64,000 nt of DNA from DT-111 sp965263225 (GTDB taxonomy: Bacteria; Bacteroidota; Bacteroidia; Chitinophagales; Saprospiraceae): the NCBI GenBank assembly GCA_965263225.1, contig CBDHHG010000051.1, positions 620,001 through 684,000 of the forward strand, written 5' to 3'. The notes under the pieces were generated by a model, which was given only the letters and a program-made list of their open reading frames with translations, was not told the origin of the DNA and ran no database searches. Positions within the stretch are counted from its first letter, which is position 1. Each line of letters begins with the position of its first letter. A program made the position numbers and the translations under genes. Positions 32,136 to 42,270 of this stretch are shown here, one piece after another.

Positions 32136-34205
32136 ATGGACCTTGTCCTCAGCCTTCAGGACTTTCAACAGGGATTTCCCCCAGAGGCACAGCAACTGCT
32201 AGAACATTTCCAGCAGCAGGAAAAGAGCTTCGTCTCGAATCTTATGCCAGAAGTGTTAATAAATTTAGAGGGAAAAAAGGTTTTGGAAGTGCTGGCGGAA
32301 AGGATAGGGCCAGAAAAACTACGCTTAGCGCTTAATCCAGCCGAAACAGTAGTAAGTCCAGTAGAGTCTCAACACAACTCAACTTGGTTGAAATCGGCAA
32401 ATATTGTAGGTATTAATGTCCGAACTATTGACAGCTTTTGGAATGTCGTTAAGTATAGCCTAGGGTTAACAGCCTTACAGGATACCATCCATTTACTCCC
32501 GATCTGGGAGCCCGGAGTCGTAAGCAGTCTATATGGAATGGCTAGCTGGCAAATCAACCCAGCTTTCTTCTCGATTGAGTTAGCCCTACTCTTCCCGAAT
32601 CTAGATACCATTGAGAAGCAACTGAAGGTGGTGGTAAATATCCTACATGCATTAGGTAAGCGGGTAGGGATGGATGTGATTCCACACACGGATAGGTATG
32701 CTGAAATTGTCCTAGCCAATCCACACTTTTTTGAATGGCTCCAGAGGAAAGAACTTGACATCCTTGATCATACAGCTGATTTGCATGTTAGAGTCATGCA
32801 GATCTGTTTTCATTTACTTCAAACTCTTGGCAGCGCCACGCCCGAAATCAGCCTACCTTCCGATTGGCAATATTTCTATAGCCCGCAATTCGGGGAAGAA
32901 AAACGACTTAGGACGCTTTTCGGAGAACCTGAAAACCTGCCGGACCGCAATGCCCGCAGAGAAGTATTCGTAGACCATTTATTCCGCCAAGGGCTAGAAC
33001 CCGTGCCAGCTACGATGGCGCCTCCCTACCGAGGTTTGGAAGTCGATCCCGGCCCAAAAGCCGTAACCATTGACGCTAAAGGAAGAGCTTGGCGAGAATA
33101 CAGAATCACGAAACCAGAAGAAATGTCAAGGGTTTTTGGCCCTTTAACCCGATATAAGTTATTCGATAGAAAAAATAACAATTCCGAATGGGAGATAGAT
33201 TTTGAGCGACCACGAACTTTCGTTTGGGATTACGTAGCTACGAAGTATAAAGAGGTAGCGGATCTGTACCATTTAGATTTCATGAGAGGAGACATGTCTC
33301 ACGTACAGATGCGGGTAGAGGGTGTACCATTGAAGGCAGACGCCTACTACGATATTCACAGGTTCATCAAACTTCAGATTCAACAAGGCAAACCTTACTT
33401 CGCTTATTTTGGTGAATCATTTTTAACAGCACCCGATTACATGGGATATGGAGATGAGGTTGAACATCTCGTTCTATCTGAAGCAGAGGCTACCCTGGGA
33501 GATCTTCAGTCAATGGTAGTCGGCACAGAGGAGTTTATGCAAAACCTAAATCGGTATCTTCAAATCCAGCAGTCCTACCACATCAGTCCATCCTTGACTA
33601 TGATGACGGCGGATAAAGATGATCCACGATTTGACCATTTTTATCTACAAGGAAATGTTGCCCGCTTTTTCTTGGGTTTATTTGTAACGGACATGCCTAG
33701 CTATATGGGCTTAGGGTTTACTTGCCGGGATCATCATATTTTCCCAGCTCCGAATGAGCATTATACCAAGCTCTATGTCTTTGATATCAAGGAAGGTCCC
33801 AAGGCGACGAATGGACCGTATCGATGGGGAGTAAACAGTCAGCTTTTCGCACAATTGAATCGCATCAAAATCTTTGCCGATCGGATAATGATAGATAGTA
33901 AGGATCGAGCTACCCGCTGGCTTCTTCAACCAGATGCTACAGCAGGAAGTAAAGTTATAGCTTGGACCCAAGCGAATGATCCCAATCTGATTTTTGTCTG
34001 TAATTTAGATTCAGAAAATTTGAGAAGTAATATCAAGATCCCCTATCCTAGTCAAACGCTGCAAGATTCAGTTTTCAGCTTGATCTTTTCTACACTAGAA
34101 CAGAATTCATTCCTTGGGCAGCAGTTGTCCGCTCACGATCAGTGGATGCAAATCCCTCGAATCGAGGCTGGTGAGTGTCAATGTTATTCCATCTCAACTC
34201 CATAG
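32136..34205 (+). CDS. GH13-like (alpha-amylase-fold) protein, unknown substrate
   Basis: The 689-residue protein begins 8 bases after tyrS. Stretches of the alpha-amylase barrel are recognisable: VGMDVIPHTDRY (about 180-191) at the position of region I, LDFMRGDMSHVQMR (about 385-398) with a candidate nucleophile Asp, and PYFAYFGESFL (about 425-435) with a candidate acid Glu. The region III/IV Asp is not obvious, and the C-terminal part (about 615-689) is beta-rich, like the last domain of GH13 enzymes. No signal peptide is seen, so it is cytoplasmic. It may be a divergent glycoside hydrolase, a glycan phosphorylase-like enzyme or an inactive relative. Confidence 0.6.
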   Translation: MDLVLSLQDFQQGFPPEAQQLLEHFQQQEKSFVSNLMPEVLINLEGKKVLEVLAERIGPEKLRLALNPAETVVSPVESQHNSTWLKSANIVGINVRTIDSFWNVVKYSLGLTALQDTIHLLPIWEPGVVSSLYGMASWQINPAFFSIELALLFPNLDTIEKQLKVVVNILHALGKRVGMDVIPHTDRYAEIVLANPHFFEWLQRKELDILDHTADLHVRVMQICFHLLQTLGSATPEISLPSDWQYFYSPQFGEEKRLRTLFGEPENLPDRNARREVFVDHLFRQGLEPVPATMAPPYRGLEVDPGPKAVTIDAKGRAWREYRITKPEEMSRVFGPLTRYKLFDRKNNNSEWEIDFERPRTFVWDYVATKYKEVADLYHLDFMRGDMSHVQMRVEGVPLKADAYYDIHRFIKLQIQQGKPYFAYFGESFLTAPDYMGYGDEVEHLVLSEAEATLGDLQSMVVGTEEFMQNLNRYLQIQQSYHISPSLTMMTADKDDPRFDHFYLQGNVARFFLGLFVTDMPSYMGLGFTCRDHHIFPAPNEHYTKLYVFDIKEGPKATNGPYRWGVNSQLFAQLNRIKIFADRIMIDSKDRATRWLLQPDATAGSKVIAWTQANDPNLIFVCNLDSENLRSNIKIPYPSQTLQDSVFSLIFSTLEQNSFLGQQLSAHDQWMQIPRIEAGECQCYSISTP

Positions 34206-34217
34206 TAATCTATCCAT

Positions 34218-35003
34218 ATGCAACTAAAGATCTACCAAATAGACGCTTTTGCAGCAGAGGCCTTTGAAGGCAATCCGGCAGCCGTTTGCCCACTAGAAGA
34301 CTGGTTGCCAAGTCAAACGATGCAAGCTATTGCATTGGAGAATAATTTATCTGAAACGGCTTTCTTCCAACATAAGGAAGGAGGGTTCCAGATTAGGTGG
34401 TTTACTCCAGCAATGGAAGTAGATCTTTGTGGCCATGCCACGCTGGCCAGTGCTCATGTTCTTTTTGAGCATCTAGGTTATCAAGAGGATGTCATCCGCT
34501 TTGATTCCAGAAGTGGTATATTGGAAGTAGAAAGGGCAGAGAACGGGTATACCTTGGATTTTCCAGCAGACCAGATCAAAGAACAGGCAGTTGAACCCAT
34601 ACATATGGAGGTACTTGGTTCTTTACCCTTAACAGCCTGGAGCGGCAAAGACGATCTCATGCTTGTCCTAAGGTCCGAAAAAGAGGTAGTGGATCTTAAC
34701 CCGAATTTTCAAAAAATGAAAGAGATTCCTACTCGTGGCGTCATAGCCACGGCCCCAGGCGATCAAGTTGATTTTATTAGTCGCTGTTTCTTCCCGAATG
34801 CCGGAATCGATGAAGACCCTGTAACTGGTTCCGCACATACCACCTTGATTCCCTACTGGAGCAAAAGACTAAACAAAACGGCTTTACATGCCAAGCAGTT
34901 ATCGCAGCGAGGAGGGGATCTAGGCTGTCAATTTCTTGGTGATCGCGTCAAAATAACCGGCAGTTGCGTCACCTACCTAGCAGGAACTATTCAAGTGCCT
35001 TAG
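34218..35003 (+). CDS. PhzF-family isomerase/epimerase
   Basis: The 261-residue protein has the diaminopimelate-epimerase-like double fold of the PhzF family: AFEGNPAAVCPLEDWL (about 15-30) with the conserved catalytic glutamate region NLSETAFF (E46 region), DLCGHATLASAHVL (about 70-83) and EDPVTGSAHTTLIPYW (about 198-213). PhzF enzymes isomerise or epimerise small amino-acid-like metabolites; those outside phenazine clusters are often of unknown substrate, as here: no phenazine genes lie nearby. It begins 12 bases after the GH13-like gene. Confidence 0.9.
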   Translation: MQLKIYQIDAFAAEAFEGNPAAVCPLEDWLPSQTMQAIALENNLSETAFFQHKEGGFQIRWFTPAMEVDLCGHATLASAHVLFEHLGYQEDVIRFDSRSGILEVERAENGYTLDFPADQIKEQAVEPIHMEVLGSLPLTAWSGKDDLMLVLRSEKEVVDLNPNFQKMKEIPTRGVIATAPGDQVDFISRCFFPNAGIDEDPVTGSAHTTLIPYWSKRLNKTALHAKQLSQRGGDLGCQFLGDRVKITGSCVTYLAGTIQVP

Positions 35004-35086
35004 TCTCAGATCGACCAGTATGGCTATGCTTTTTGATGACAAAGGAGAAGTATGCAGTATAATTTGGCTAGATTTAGCCCAAAACC

Positions 35087-36247
35087 ATGCATCAGAGTGA
35101 AATTCTGACCCACCTTGGGGAAGAGCGAGACAAATACTTTCAAGCGGTTTCGCCGCCGGTCATTCAAACCAGTAATTTCTGTTTTCCAAACTTAAAAAGC
35201 TTTCGTACAGCTTTTCGCAATGAACTTGAACACCATATCTACAGTAGGGGGAATAATCCTACAGTCCAAATCCTACGTGCCAAATTAGCTGCCCTAGAGG
35301 GTACTGAAGACTCGCTCATCTTCTCTAGTGGTAGTGGTGCTATCGCTGCCGCAGTCATTGCACAGGTAAAAGCTGGGGATCATATTGTTTGTGTCGAAGG
35401 GCCCTATTCGTGGACTCATGCTTTACTTACTCAATTTTTGGCAAGATTTGGGGTTACGCACACCTTCGTAGATGGTCGAGATATGGCAGCCATTGAAACA
35501 GCTATACAAAAAAATACCAAAGTACTCTATTTAGAAAGTCCATCGTCTTTAACCTTTAACTTACAGGATCTCGAAGCTTGTGCTAGATTAGCCAGAAAGC
35601 ATGGACTGGTTAGTATTATAGATAATAGTTTTGCCTCACCCATCTTTCAACAACCCGCCAAACTGGGTATAGACCTTGTCCTACATTCTGGAACAAAATA
35701 TATCAATGGTCATAGCGATGTAGTGTGCGGAGTAGTTTGTGGATCTAAAGAAAAGATCTTCCAGATTTTTAATTCAGAACAAATGACCTTGGGCTCTATC
35801 CTTCCACCTCATGATGCGGCTATGGTCATACGAGGGTTACGTACACTCCCCTTGCGCATGGAAAGAGTCTCCGCCAGCGCTTTGCTTATTGCACGATATT
35901 TGGAAGCCCACCCCAAGGTGGCTCAGGTAATTCATCCAATGCTCCCTTCCTTCCCACAGCATGATCTGGCCAAACGGCAAATGAGCGGAGCAGGTGGACT
36001 ATTTTCTGTCTACTTTAGAGCGGAATCTTTGACGAAAATGGAGGCTTTTATACAAGAACTGCAACGATTCTTGATAGCTGTCTCCTGGGGTGGGCACGAA
36101 TCTTTAATTATGCCTGTAGCTGGTTTTTATGGCATTGAAGGCCGGGTGGATTCTGAACTTCCCTGGAACCTAGTTCGATTTAGCATTGGCTTGGAAGATC
36201 CCGATTGGCTTATAGCAGATATTGAACGAGCACTACTAAAGCTATGA
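35087..36247 (+). CDS. Cys/Met-metabolism PLP-dependent enzyme (cystathionine lyase/synthase type)
   Basis: The 386-residue protein belongs to the fold-type I trans-sulfuration family. It shows the phosphate-binding NPTVQILRAKLAALEGTEDSLIFSSGSGAI (about 62-90), SLIDNSFASPIFQQPA, and the PLP lysine in HSGTKYINGHSD (K near 205), one residue from the common SATKY. YSRGNNPT near residue 55 supplies the usual substrate contact. Members make cystathionine, cleave it or act on methionine; this sequence alone does not decide between beta-lyase, gamma-lyase and gamma-synthase. Its stop overlaps the next gene by ATGA. Confidence 0.88.
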   Translation: MHQSEILTHLGEERDKYFQAVSPPVIQTSNFCFPNLKSFRTAFRNELEHHIYSRGNNPTVQILRAKLAALEGTEDSLIFSSGSGAIAAAVIAQVKAGDHIVCVEGPYSWTHALLTQFLARFGVTHTFVDGRDMAAIETAIQKNTKVLYLESPSSLTFNLQDLEACARLARKHGLVSIIDNSFASPIFQQPAKLGIDLVLHSGTKYINGHSDVVCGVVCGSKEKIFQIFNSEQMTLGSILPPHDAAMVIRGLRTLPLRMERVSASALLIARYLEAHPKVAQVIHPMLPSFPQHDLAKRQMSGAGGLFSVYFRAESLTKMEAFIQELQRFLIAVSWGGHESLIMPVAGFYGIEGRVDSELPWNLVRFSIGLEDPDWLIADIERALLKL

Positions 36248-36651
36248 ATCCAGGCAAGGTCGGGGAACCCTCCAAAAAACATCGAAGTATTATCTTCAAT
36301 GCCAGAAGAGCTTTGTTTATCTACACTTCGTTCCATCTCTTGATGGCACTTTTTCTCCTATTATACGGCGGGGAATTAGACCTGCTAGGTCTCATCAATG
36401 TGACGCTATTTCCAATAAGTTTTTTAGGACTTGGTTTCTGGAGCCTCAGCAGACCCTATCAAGGATTTGGTATTGCCATTGGTCTACTAATTCCGTGCTT
36501 AGCCCTACAAATCTTGTATCAAAATTTAGTCGGAATAGGTGTACTAGTCCTAGTCATCTACTACGTGAATCAAGGTCGTATTGTCAGTTTTAGTTACCAA
36601 AAGGGAGGGAGGGAGCAGCTGGACATTCTAGATGCAGAGTTGGAAGATTGA
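36244..36651 (+). CDS. Small membrane protein overlapping the PLP enzyme gene
   Basis: The 135-residue protein begins in the ATGA overlap with the preceding enzyme gene, so it is translationally coupled. After a basic N-terminus (KKHRSIIFNARRALF) it has about four membrane helices (near 28-45, 48-68, 75-95 and 97-110, with LVLVIYYVNQGRIV) and an acidic soluble tail (REQLDILDAELED). No family was recognised. A role with the trans-sulfuration enzyme is possible only by position. Confidence 0.75.
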   Translation: MNPGKVGEPSKKHRSIIFNARRALFIYTSFHLLMALFLLLYGGELDLLGLINVTLFPISFLGLGFWSLSRPYQGFGIAIGLLIPCLALQILYQNLVGIGVLVLVIYYVNQGRIVSFSYQKGGREQLDILDAELED

Positions 36652-36743
36652 AGCCTAAGAACTACCTTTAAGACGAGCAGCATATCCACAGAAGATGACT
36701 GCGGAATATAGCTGTACACCTACTAATCGATAAAACCTTGTTT

Positions 36744-38678
36744 ATGAGCAACGAAAACCAGAAGCCTTATATCGGGCCAGAAATCAAACTGCCCGAGATT
36801 ACTGTAAAGGCCTTTATACTGGGTGCTGTACTTTCGATAATCCTGTCCGGAGCCAATGCTTATTTAGGGCTATTCGCAGGAATGACCGTATCAGCCAGTA
36901 TTCCAGCCGCAGTACTTTCCATGGCCATCCTCAAGCTGTTCAAAAACAGCAACATTCTGGAAAACAACATTGTGCAAACCTCTGCCTCTGCTGGAGAATC
37001 GCTCGCGGCTGGTGTGATATTCACGATTCCAGCTCTAATCATAATGGATTACTGGACTTCTTTTAGTTACCTGGAAACGGCCCTGATTTCGCTATGTGGT
37101 GGGGTACTTGGGGTTTTATTCACGGTTCCATTACGTTCGGCATTGATTGTCCGGCAAAAGCTACAATTCCCGGAAGGTGTTGCTACTGCTGAGGTATTAA
37201 AAACGGGAGAAAAAGGTGGAGACACAGTGAAATACCTAATTTGGGGAGGTATAGCTGGTGCCGTAATAAAGCTAGCAGAGGGTGGACTTAAACTTTGGCA
37301 CGGATTAGCAGAAGCAGCCACTTTAGCTAGTAACAAGGTTTATATGTACGCGGGCCTCAACCTCTCCCCTGCCTTAATTGCAGTAGGTTATATCGTTGGC
37401 TTACGAATTGCCACATTGGTTTTTCTTGGGGGCGTAATCAGTTGGTGGGTTGCCATTCCGGCCTTCATCGCCATCAATGGAGCTCCAGATGGTACAGCCA
37501 CGCAGATTGGCGGTGAAATTTGGAACAGCCAGATACGTTACCTCGGTGTGGGAGCGATGGTTGTAGGAGGGCTGTGGGCCCTGATTAACCTGCGAAATGC
37601 GATCGGTTATGCCATGAAAAGTGGTATGGATGCTCTGAAAGGAGCAAAGGAACAAGGCAAGGTACTTCGAACGGATTTAGATACCCCCATGTCTTGGGTT
37701 ATTATTGCCATTGGAGCGATGATCGTGCCGATTTTCATTATCTATTTACGTGAAATAGAACATGTCCCCATCTCGGCATTAATGGCTGTATTGATGGTCA
37801 TTGCCGGTTTCTTATTTTCCGCGGTAGCGGGTTATATGGCCGGACTCGTAGGTAGTTCCAATAATCCCATTTCAGGGGTTACCATAGCTACTATTCTAAC
37901 AGCAGCCCTGATCCTCCTGGCCTTATTGGGAAGCGGCGCAGAAAAAGGGCCTGCTGCAGCGATTATGATTGGAGCCGTAGTTTGTTGTGCAGCGGCAATT
38001 GCTGGTGACAATATGCAAGATCTTAAATCTGGTAATATACTCGGAGCCACACCAAGAAATCAGCAGATTATGCAAATGGTAGGTGTGATTGCAGCAGCTC
38101 TTTCACTACCACTAGTCTTGCAATTATTGAATTCCGCTTACGGAATTGGTAGCGATACCTTACCTGCTCCTCAAGCTGCCTTGATGGAAAGTGTGGCGGT
38201 GGGGATATTCCAAGGGGGACTGCCTTGGAACATGGTCTACATCGGCATGGGAATTGGGGTATTGATCATCTTAGCAGACCAATATCAAGCAGCGAGAAAA
38301 AGTGATTTCAGAATTCCAGTCCTAGCCGTAGCCGTGGGCTTGTACTTACCCTTTGAGCTAGATAGCGCCATCATGGTAGGAGGCGTAATAGCCTGGCTGG
38401 TTAGTCGCTATCAAGCTAGAAATGCCGCAAAAAAATCTGAGGATTTGGAAGCTGCTAAAGAGAAAAGCAATAATGCAGGATTGCTTTTTGCCTCTGGCCT
38501 CATCACGGGTGAAGCTCTAATTGGGATTATACTTGCTATTCCTATCGCTATTTATCAGAACACGGAGATTTTGGCACTACTAGATCAGCCCCTGGGAAGC
38601 TATGCCGGTTTGACGGTCATCATTGGGATTTGCTACTGGCTATACAATATTGCCAGAAAAGAGTTTGATAAAGCCTAA
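36744..38678 (+). CDS. OPT-family oligopeptide/metal-chelate transporter
   Basis: The 644-residue protein (ATG at 36744; the TTG at 36738 is rejected) has about 15-16 membrane helices, starting after EIKLPEITVKAFILGAVLS, and the OPT-typical NAYLGLFAGMTVSASIPAAVL and QTSASAGESLAAGVIFTIPAL stretches. LVGSSNNPISGVTI (about 372-385) and GDNMQDLKSGNILGATPRNQQ (about 425-445) are further family hallmarks. OPT carriers import oligopeptides or metal chelates, driven by protons. It is probably in the inner membrane; substrate unknown. A hairpin after the stop ends the run of plus-strand genes. Confidence 0.92.
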   Translation: MSNENQKPYIGPEIKLPEITVKAFILGAVLSIILSGANAYLGLFAGMTVSASIPAAVLSMAILKLFKNSNILENNIVQTSASAGESLAAGVIFTIPALIIMDYWTSFSYLETALISLCGGVLGVLFTVPLRSALIVRQKLQFPEGVATAEVLKTGEKGGDTVKYLIWGGIAGAVIKLAEGGLKLWHGLAEAATLASNKVYMYAGLNLSPALIAVGYIVGLRIATLVFLGGVISWWVAIPAFIAINGAPDGTATQIGGEIWNSQIRYLGVGAMVVGGLWALINLRNAIGYAMKSGMDALKGAKEQGKVLRTDLDTPMSWVIIAIGAMIVPIFIIYLREIEHVPISALMAVLMVIAGFLFSAVAGYMAGLVGSSNNPISGVTIATILTAALILLALLGSGAEKGPAAAIMIGAVVCCAAAIAGDNMQDLKSGNILGATPRNQQIMQMVGVIAAALSLPLVLQLLNSAYGIGSDTLPAPQAALMESVAVGIFQGGLPWNMVYIGMGIGVLIILADQYQAARKSDFRIPVLAVAVGLYLPFELDSAIMVGGVIAWLVSRYQARNAAKKSEDLEAAKEKSNNAGLLFASGLITGEALIGIILAIPIAIYQNTEILALLDQPLGSYAGLTVIIGICYWLYNIARKEFDKA

Positions 38679-38695
38679 GTTACTAAAATAGCTTT

Positions 38696-38734
38696 GAAGA
38701 AGTCCTCCAAGTCTGCTACTTGAAGGACTTCTTC
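38696..38734 (+). terminator. Hairpin after the OPT transporter
   Basis: GAAGAAGTCCT at 38696-38706 pairs perfectly with AGGACTTCTTC at 38724-38734, with an inner CAAGT/ACTTG stem near the loop. The T-rich tail (ATTGTAC) is weak, so it may be a terminator needing a factor. Confidence 0.55.
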
Positions 38735-39041
38735 ATTGTACTCCCATCCTCCTCATTCACTCCTTTAGTCCGTTGTATCCACCTTTCGGTCTTGAAGAAA
38801 TCATTTGCGATTACTTGGTCAGGTCGATAAAGAAAAAATTCCGATCTTTAGGAGAATCAAGATTTACTTTAAACAAGTGTTTCCCGGATAACTGTTGTGT
38901 CAATCACCAGCTGACTCTTAGATCATTTCTCAGTCTCTATTGCTACAGATCTTAATATCAAGTTGACCTAAAAGTTATCGGATAAGGAAACAAGTCAATG
39001 AAATCCCTTCTTGGAAGGGTTTCAAATCTAAAGTCGCAGCT
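38735..39041. other. Intergenic region upstream of the DUF1549 gene
   Basis: About 300 bases without a convincing gene; a 60-codon frame at 38773-38955 has no family features. It should contain the promoter of the DUF1549-DUF1501 operon, but no clear promoter was identified. Confidence 0.3.
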
Positions 39042-42000
39042 ATGTCGCTCGCCTACAAAAATAGAGGATACTACCTCCAACCGATTCTTGGCCTGCTCTG
39101 GCTAATTGTCCTTTCACTAATTACTAGTTCTTGTCAGCCTAATATTCCAAGTGAAATTCAAGCCGAACTCACGAACCTGCCTGAGAAACTGGATTTCAAT
39201 ATTCATGTAAAACCCATCCTCAGTGATCGATGCTATGCCTGCCACGGGCCAGATCAAGCAAAAAGAGAAGCGGGACTCCGATTGGATGAAGCACAGGCAG
39301 CCTATGCTAGTCTCCCTGACCATCCTGACAAGGTAGCAATTACGCCAAAGAACCTCCGAAAAAGTGAAGCCTTTCACCGCATAGTCTCCTCAGACCCTGA
39401 GCGAATGATGCCACCTCCAACATCAGAGTTGCACTTAAATGCCAGGGATAAGGCTATCCTCATTAGGTGGATGCAGGAGGGAGCCGTCTATCAACCGCAC
39501 TGGGCCTTTACTCCTCCTAGGCTTCCCCAAATACCTTCCGTTCAGGACCATGAATGGCCTCGTAATGAGATCGACCAATTTATCCTCAAAAAAATAGAAG
39601 AACAAGCTTTAACTGTATCCGATCAGGCTGATCCAGAAATTTTAAGGCGCAGACTTAGTCTTGACCTTACGGGCTTACCTCCAGATGAAATCCTATCGCC
39701 CTGGACTTCCGATACCAAAGTTACTGATGAGCAATATGAAGCTTGGGTAGACCAGTTGCTGTCCTCTCCCCATTTCGGTGAGCGCATGGCCACAGATTGG
39801 ATGGACGTATCCAGATTTGCAGACACTCATGGATATACAGTCGACCGCTATCGAGATATGTCTCCCTGGCGAGATTGGGTGATAAAGGCTTTCAATGAAA
39901 ACATGCCCTTTGATCAGTTCATTACCTGGCAACTTGCGGGAGATTTGCTACCCAATGCGACCGATGAAAGTATCCTGGCTACCGGTTTCAATCGCAATCA
40001 CCAACAAAACATGGAGGGAGGAATTGTACCAGAGGAATTCAGAGTTGAATACGTAGCAGATCGTACCAATACCCTGGGCACTGCCTTCATGGGGATGACA
40101 CTGGAATGTGCCCGCTGTCATGACCACAAATACGACCCAATCTCACAAAAAAATTATTATCAACTATTTAGCTTTTTTAACAACGTACAAGAAGCGGGAC
40201 AAATTAGTTGGGATAATGCAATGCCAGTTCCCACCCTCTTGCTCAAATCAGAAAGGACTGATAGTCTCCTGGCACTACAGACTAAAGCGGTCGAAAAACG
40301 ACAAGCAGAATTAGCTGCTTATGATCAAAGTAGTCTAGAGGAGTTTGCAGCCTGGTTCCAGGCAAAAAGTCAGGAGGAAATAGAAATAGAAATCCCATTG
40401 CAAGCCCATTTTGATTTTGACGGAAATCAGATTCAAAACAAGCGCCCACCGTATCAAGTAGGTGTGATGAAACAACAGCACGTAAAAGGTGAAATAAAAG
40501 CCAATCTAGTAGAAGGAAAATGGGGGAAAGGATTGCGATTGGATGGCGATGCATGGCTGGATATGGGGCCTACAGGGATTTTTGATCGAGCCACTCCTTT
40601 TAGCATTAGCTTATGGGTAAATATCCCCGAAGGTTTGGAGAATGGCGTTGTATTCCACAAGGGTATCGGAGCTGCACTGTATAACTTTCGGGGGTACCAT
40701 TTAGCACTAAAAGACAATCGTTTTGAAATTCTTATGGCCAGGACTGAACCCTATAACGCGATTATCGAATATAGCGCTAAAGTCCCGAGAGATCAGTGGA
40801 TCCACCTTACCCTAACCTATGATGGCTCTTCTACTGCGCAAGGCCTGCGATTTTTTCTCAATGGGGAAGAACAGTCTACGGAAGTGACCAGCGACCATCT
40901 GTACAAAAGCATTCTATTTGACCTGCCTAAGCCTCAGGAACCTGGTTTACAGATTGGCGCCAGATGGCGAGGTATTGGTGCCGCAGGAACTATCATAGAT
41001 GATATAAAAGTCTTTGAGGGACAACTGAGTCAACTAGAAGTGAAAAAGCTGGCCCTGGATACCCTTCCAAACCCCACTTCAAAGGAGACGAACCTTTACC
41101 AAGAATTCTATCAATTCAATCATAGTCCAAAGCGACAGGTTTTGCTCAAGGGCCTAGAATCAGAACGTAGGCTGTACAACCATATCATGGATACCATCAA
41201 GGAGATTATGGTCATCCGAGAGATGGATAAGCCCCGGGCCACTTTCATCCTAGATCGAGGTCTTTATGATAGCCCGGCAGACCAAGTATTCCCGAATACG
41301 CCAGAGCAACTTTTGCCCTTTGCAGCGGAACTGCCGAAAAACCGATTAGGTCTGGCAAAATGGCTCCTAGATCCGGCCCACCCGACCACCGCAAGGGTAC
41401 TGGTCAATAGAATATGGCAGCAGTTCTTCGGAAAGGGCTTAGTCGCTACCGCAGAGGATTTTGGCAACCAAGGCCAACTCCCTTCTCACCCAGCACTCTT
41501 GGATTGGCTAGCCATCCAATTCAGGGATTCAGGATGGGACATGAAAGCCCTGATAAAGTTGATTGTGATGTCTTCCACCTATAGACAAAGTTCCAAAGCA
41601 AGTGCGATACAAAGAGAAAAGGATCCCGAAAATACTTTTCTCTCCAGCGGGCCCAGTATGCGTTTAACGGCGGAAATGCTACGGGACAATGCCTTAGCGG
41701 CTAGTGGCCTGCTCTCCGACCGTATCGGTGGGCCTAGTGTAAAACCCTACCAGCCTGATGGTCTGTGGCGGATCAATGGCACCAGATATCAAGCTGATAA
41801 GGGGGAGAGACTGTATCGCCGAAGTTTATATACCTTCTGGAAGCGAACTATTCCACATCCCACACAGGCCACCTTCGATGCACCTAGTCGAGCCAACTGC
41901 ACTGTCCGACGACAAAAAACCAGCACTCCATTGCAAGCATTAGTGCTACTCAATGATCCGATTTTTCTGGAAGCTGCGAAAGTATTGGGGCAAAAGATGA

Positions 42001-42266
42001 GTAAAGAATCTGATAATAGCCTGGCCATATCAATAGCTTTCAAAAGTTTATCGGGTAGAACGCCTACAATGGACGAATTACAAGTACTCCTAGAATTACA
42101 GCAACAACAAATTGAAAAGTTCAGATCAGATCCAGGTAAAGCCAATGGATGGTTAGCTGCTGGAGACTTTACTTTAGACCCTGCAATTGATCCCGCCTTG
42201 TTAGCGGCTAATGCAGTCGTAGCGAGTACACTGATTAATGCAGATGCAAGCGTAATAAAAAGATAG
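39042..42266 (+). CDS. Cytochrome-domain DUF1549/DUF1553 lipoprotein with internal LamG domain
   Basis: The 1074-residue product has a lipoprotein-like signal (LLWLIVLSLITSSC, lipidated Cys about residue 30). It then carries a planctomycete-type cytochrome C-like segment with haem site CYACHGPDQAKREAG (about 62-76), DUF1549 (about 160-370) with ADWMDVSRFADTHGY and an internal CARCHDHKYDPISQ, a concanavalin/LamG-like domain (about 470-665) and DUF1553 (about 745-1050) with RLNRPTARVLVNRIWQQFFG-type strands. Together with the next gene it forms a pair common in Planctomycetes and found in marine Bacteroidota, linked to breakdown of complex sugars. Function is inferred, not proven. The next gene starts 4 bases later. 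Confidence 0.9.
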   Translation: MSLAYKNRGYYLQPILGLLWLIVLSLITSSCQPNIPSEIQAELTNLPEKLDFNIHVKPILSDRCYACHGPDQAKREAGLRLDEAQAAYASLPDHPDKVAITPKNLRKSEAFHRIVSSDPERMMPPPTSELHLNARDKAILIRWMQEGAVYQPHWAFTPPRLPQIPSVQDHEWPRNEIDQFILKKIEEQALTVSDQADPEILRRRLSLDLTGLPPDEILSPWTSDTKVTDEQYEAWVDQLLSSPHFGERMATDWMDVSRFADTHGYTVDRYRDMSPWRDWVIKAFNENMPFDQFITWQLAGDLLPNATDESILATGFNRNHQQNMEGGIVPEEFRVEYVADRTNTLGTAFMGMTLECARCHDHKYDPISQKNYYQLFSFFNNVQEAGQISWDNAMPVPTLLLKSERTDSLLALQTKAVEKRQAELAAYDQSSLEEFAAWFQAKSQEEIEIEIPLQAHFDFDGNQIQNKRPPYQVGVMKQQHVKGEIKANLVEGKWGKGLRLDGDAWLDMGPTGIFDRATPFSISLWVNIPEGLENGVVFHKGIGAALYNFRGYHLALKDNRFEILMARTEPYNAIIEYSAKVPRDQWIHLTLTYDGSSTAQGLRFFLNGEEQSTEVTSDHLYKSILFDLPKPQEPGLQIGARWRGIGAAGTIIDDIKVFEGQLSQLEVKKLALDTLPNPTSKETNLYQEFYQFNHSPKRQVLLKGLESERRLYNHIMDTIKEIMVIREMDKPRATFILDRGLYDSPADQVFPNTPEQLLPFAAELPKNRLGLAKWLLDPAHPTTARVLVNRIWQQFFGKGLVATAEDFGNQGQLPSHPALLDWLAIQFRDSGWDMKALIKLIVMSSTYRQSSKASAIQREKDPENTFLSSGPSMRLTAEMLRDNALAASGLLSDRIGGPSVKPYQPDGLWRINGTRYQADKGERLYRRSLYTFWKRTIPHPTQATFDAPSRANCTVRRQKTSTPLQALVLLNDPIFLEAAKVLGQKMSKESDNSLAISIAFKSLSGRTPTMDELQVLLELQQQQIEKFRSDPGKANGWLAAGDFTLDPAIDPALLAANAVVASTLINADASVIKR

Positions 42267-42270
42267 CACC

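Noticed and set aside
38773..38955. 60-codon frame upstream of the DUF1549 gene
   Set aside because: Composition and residues look random; no family.
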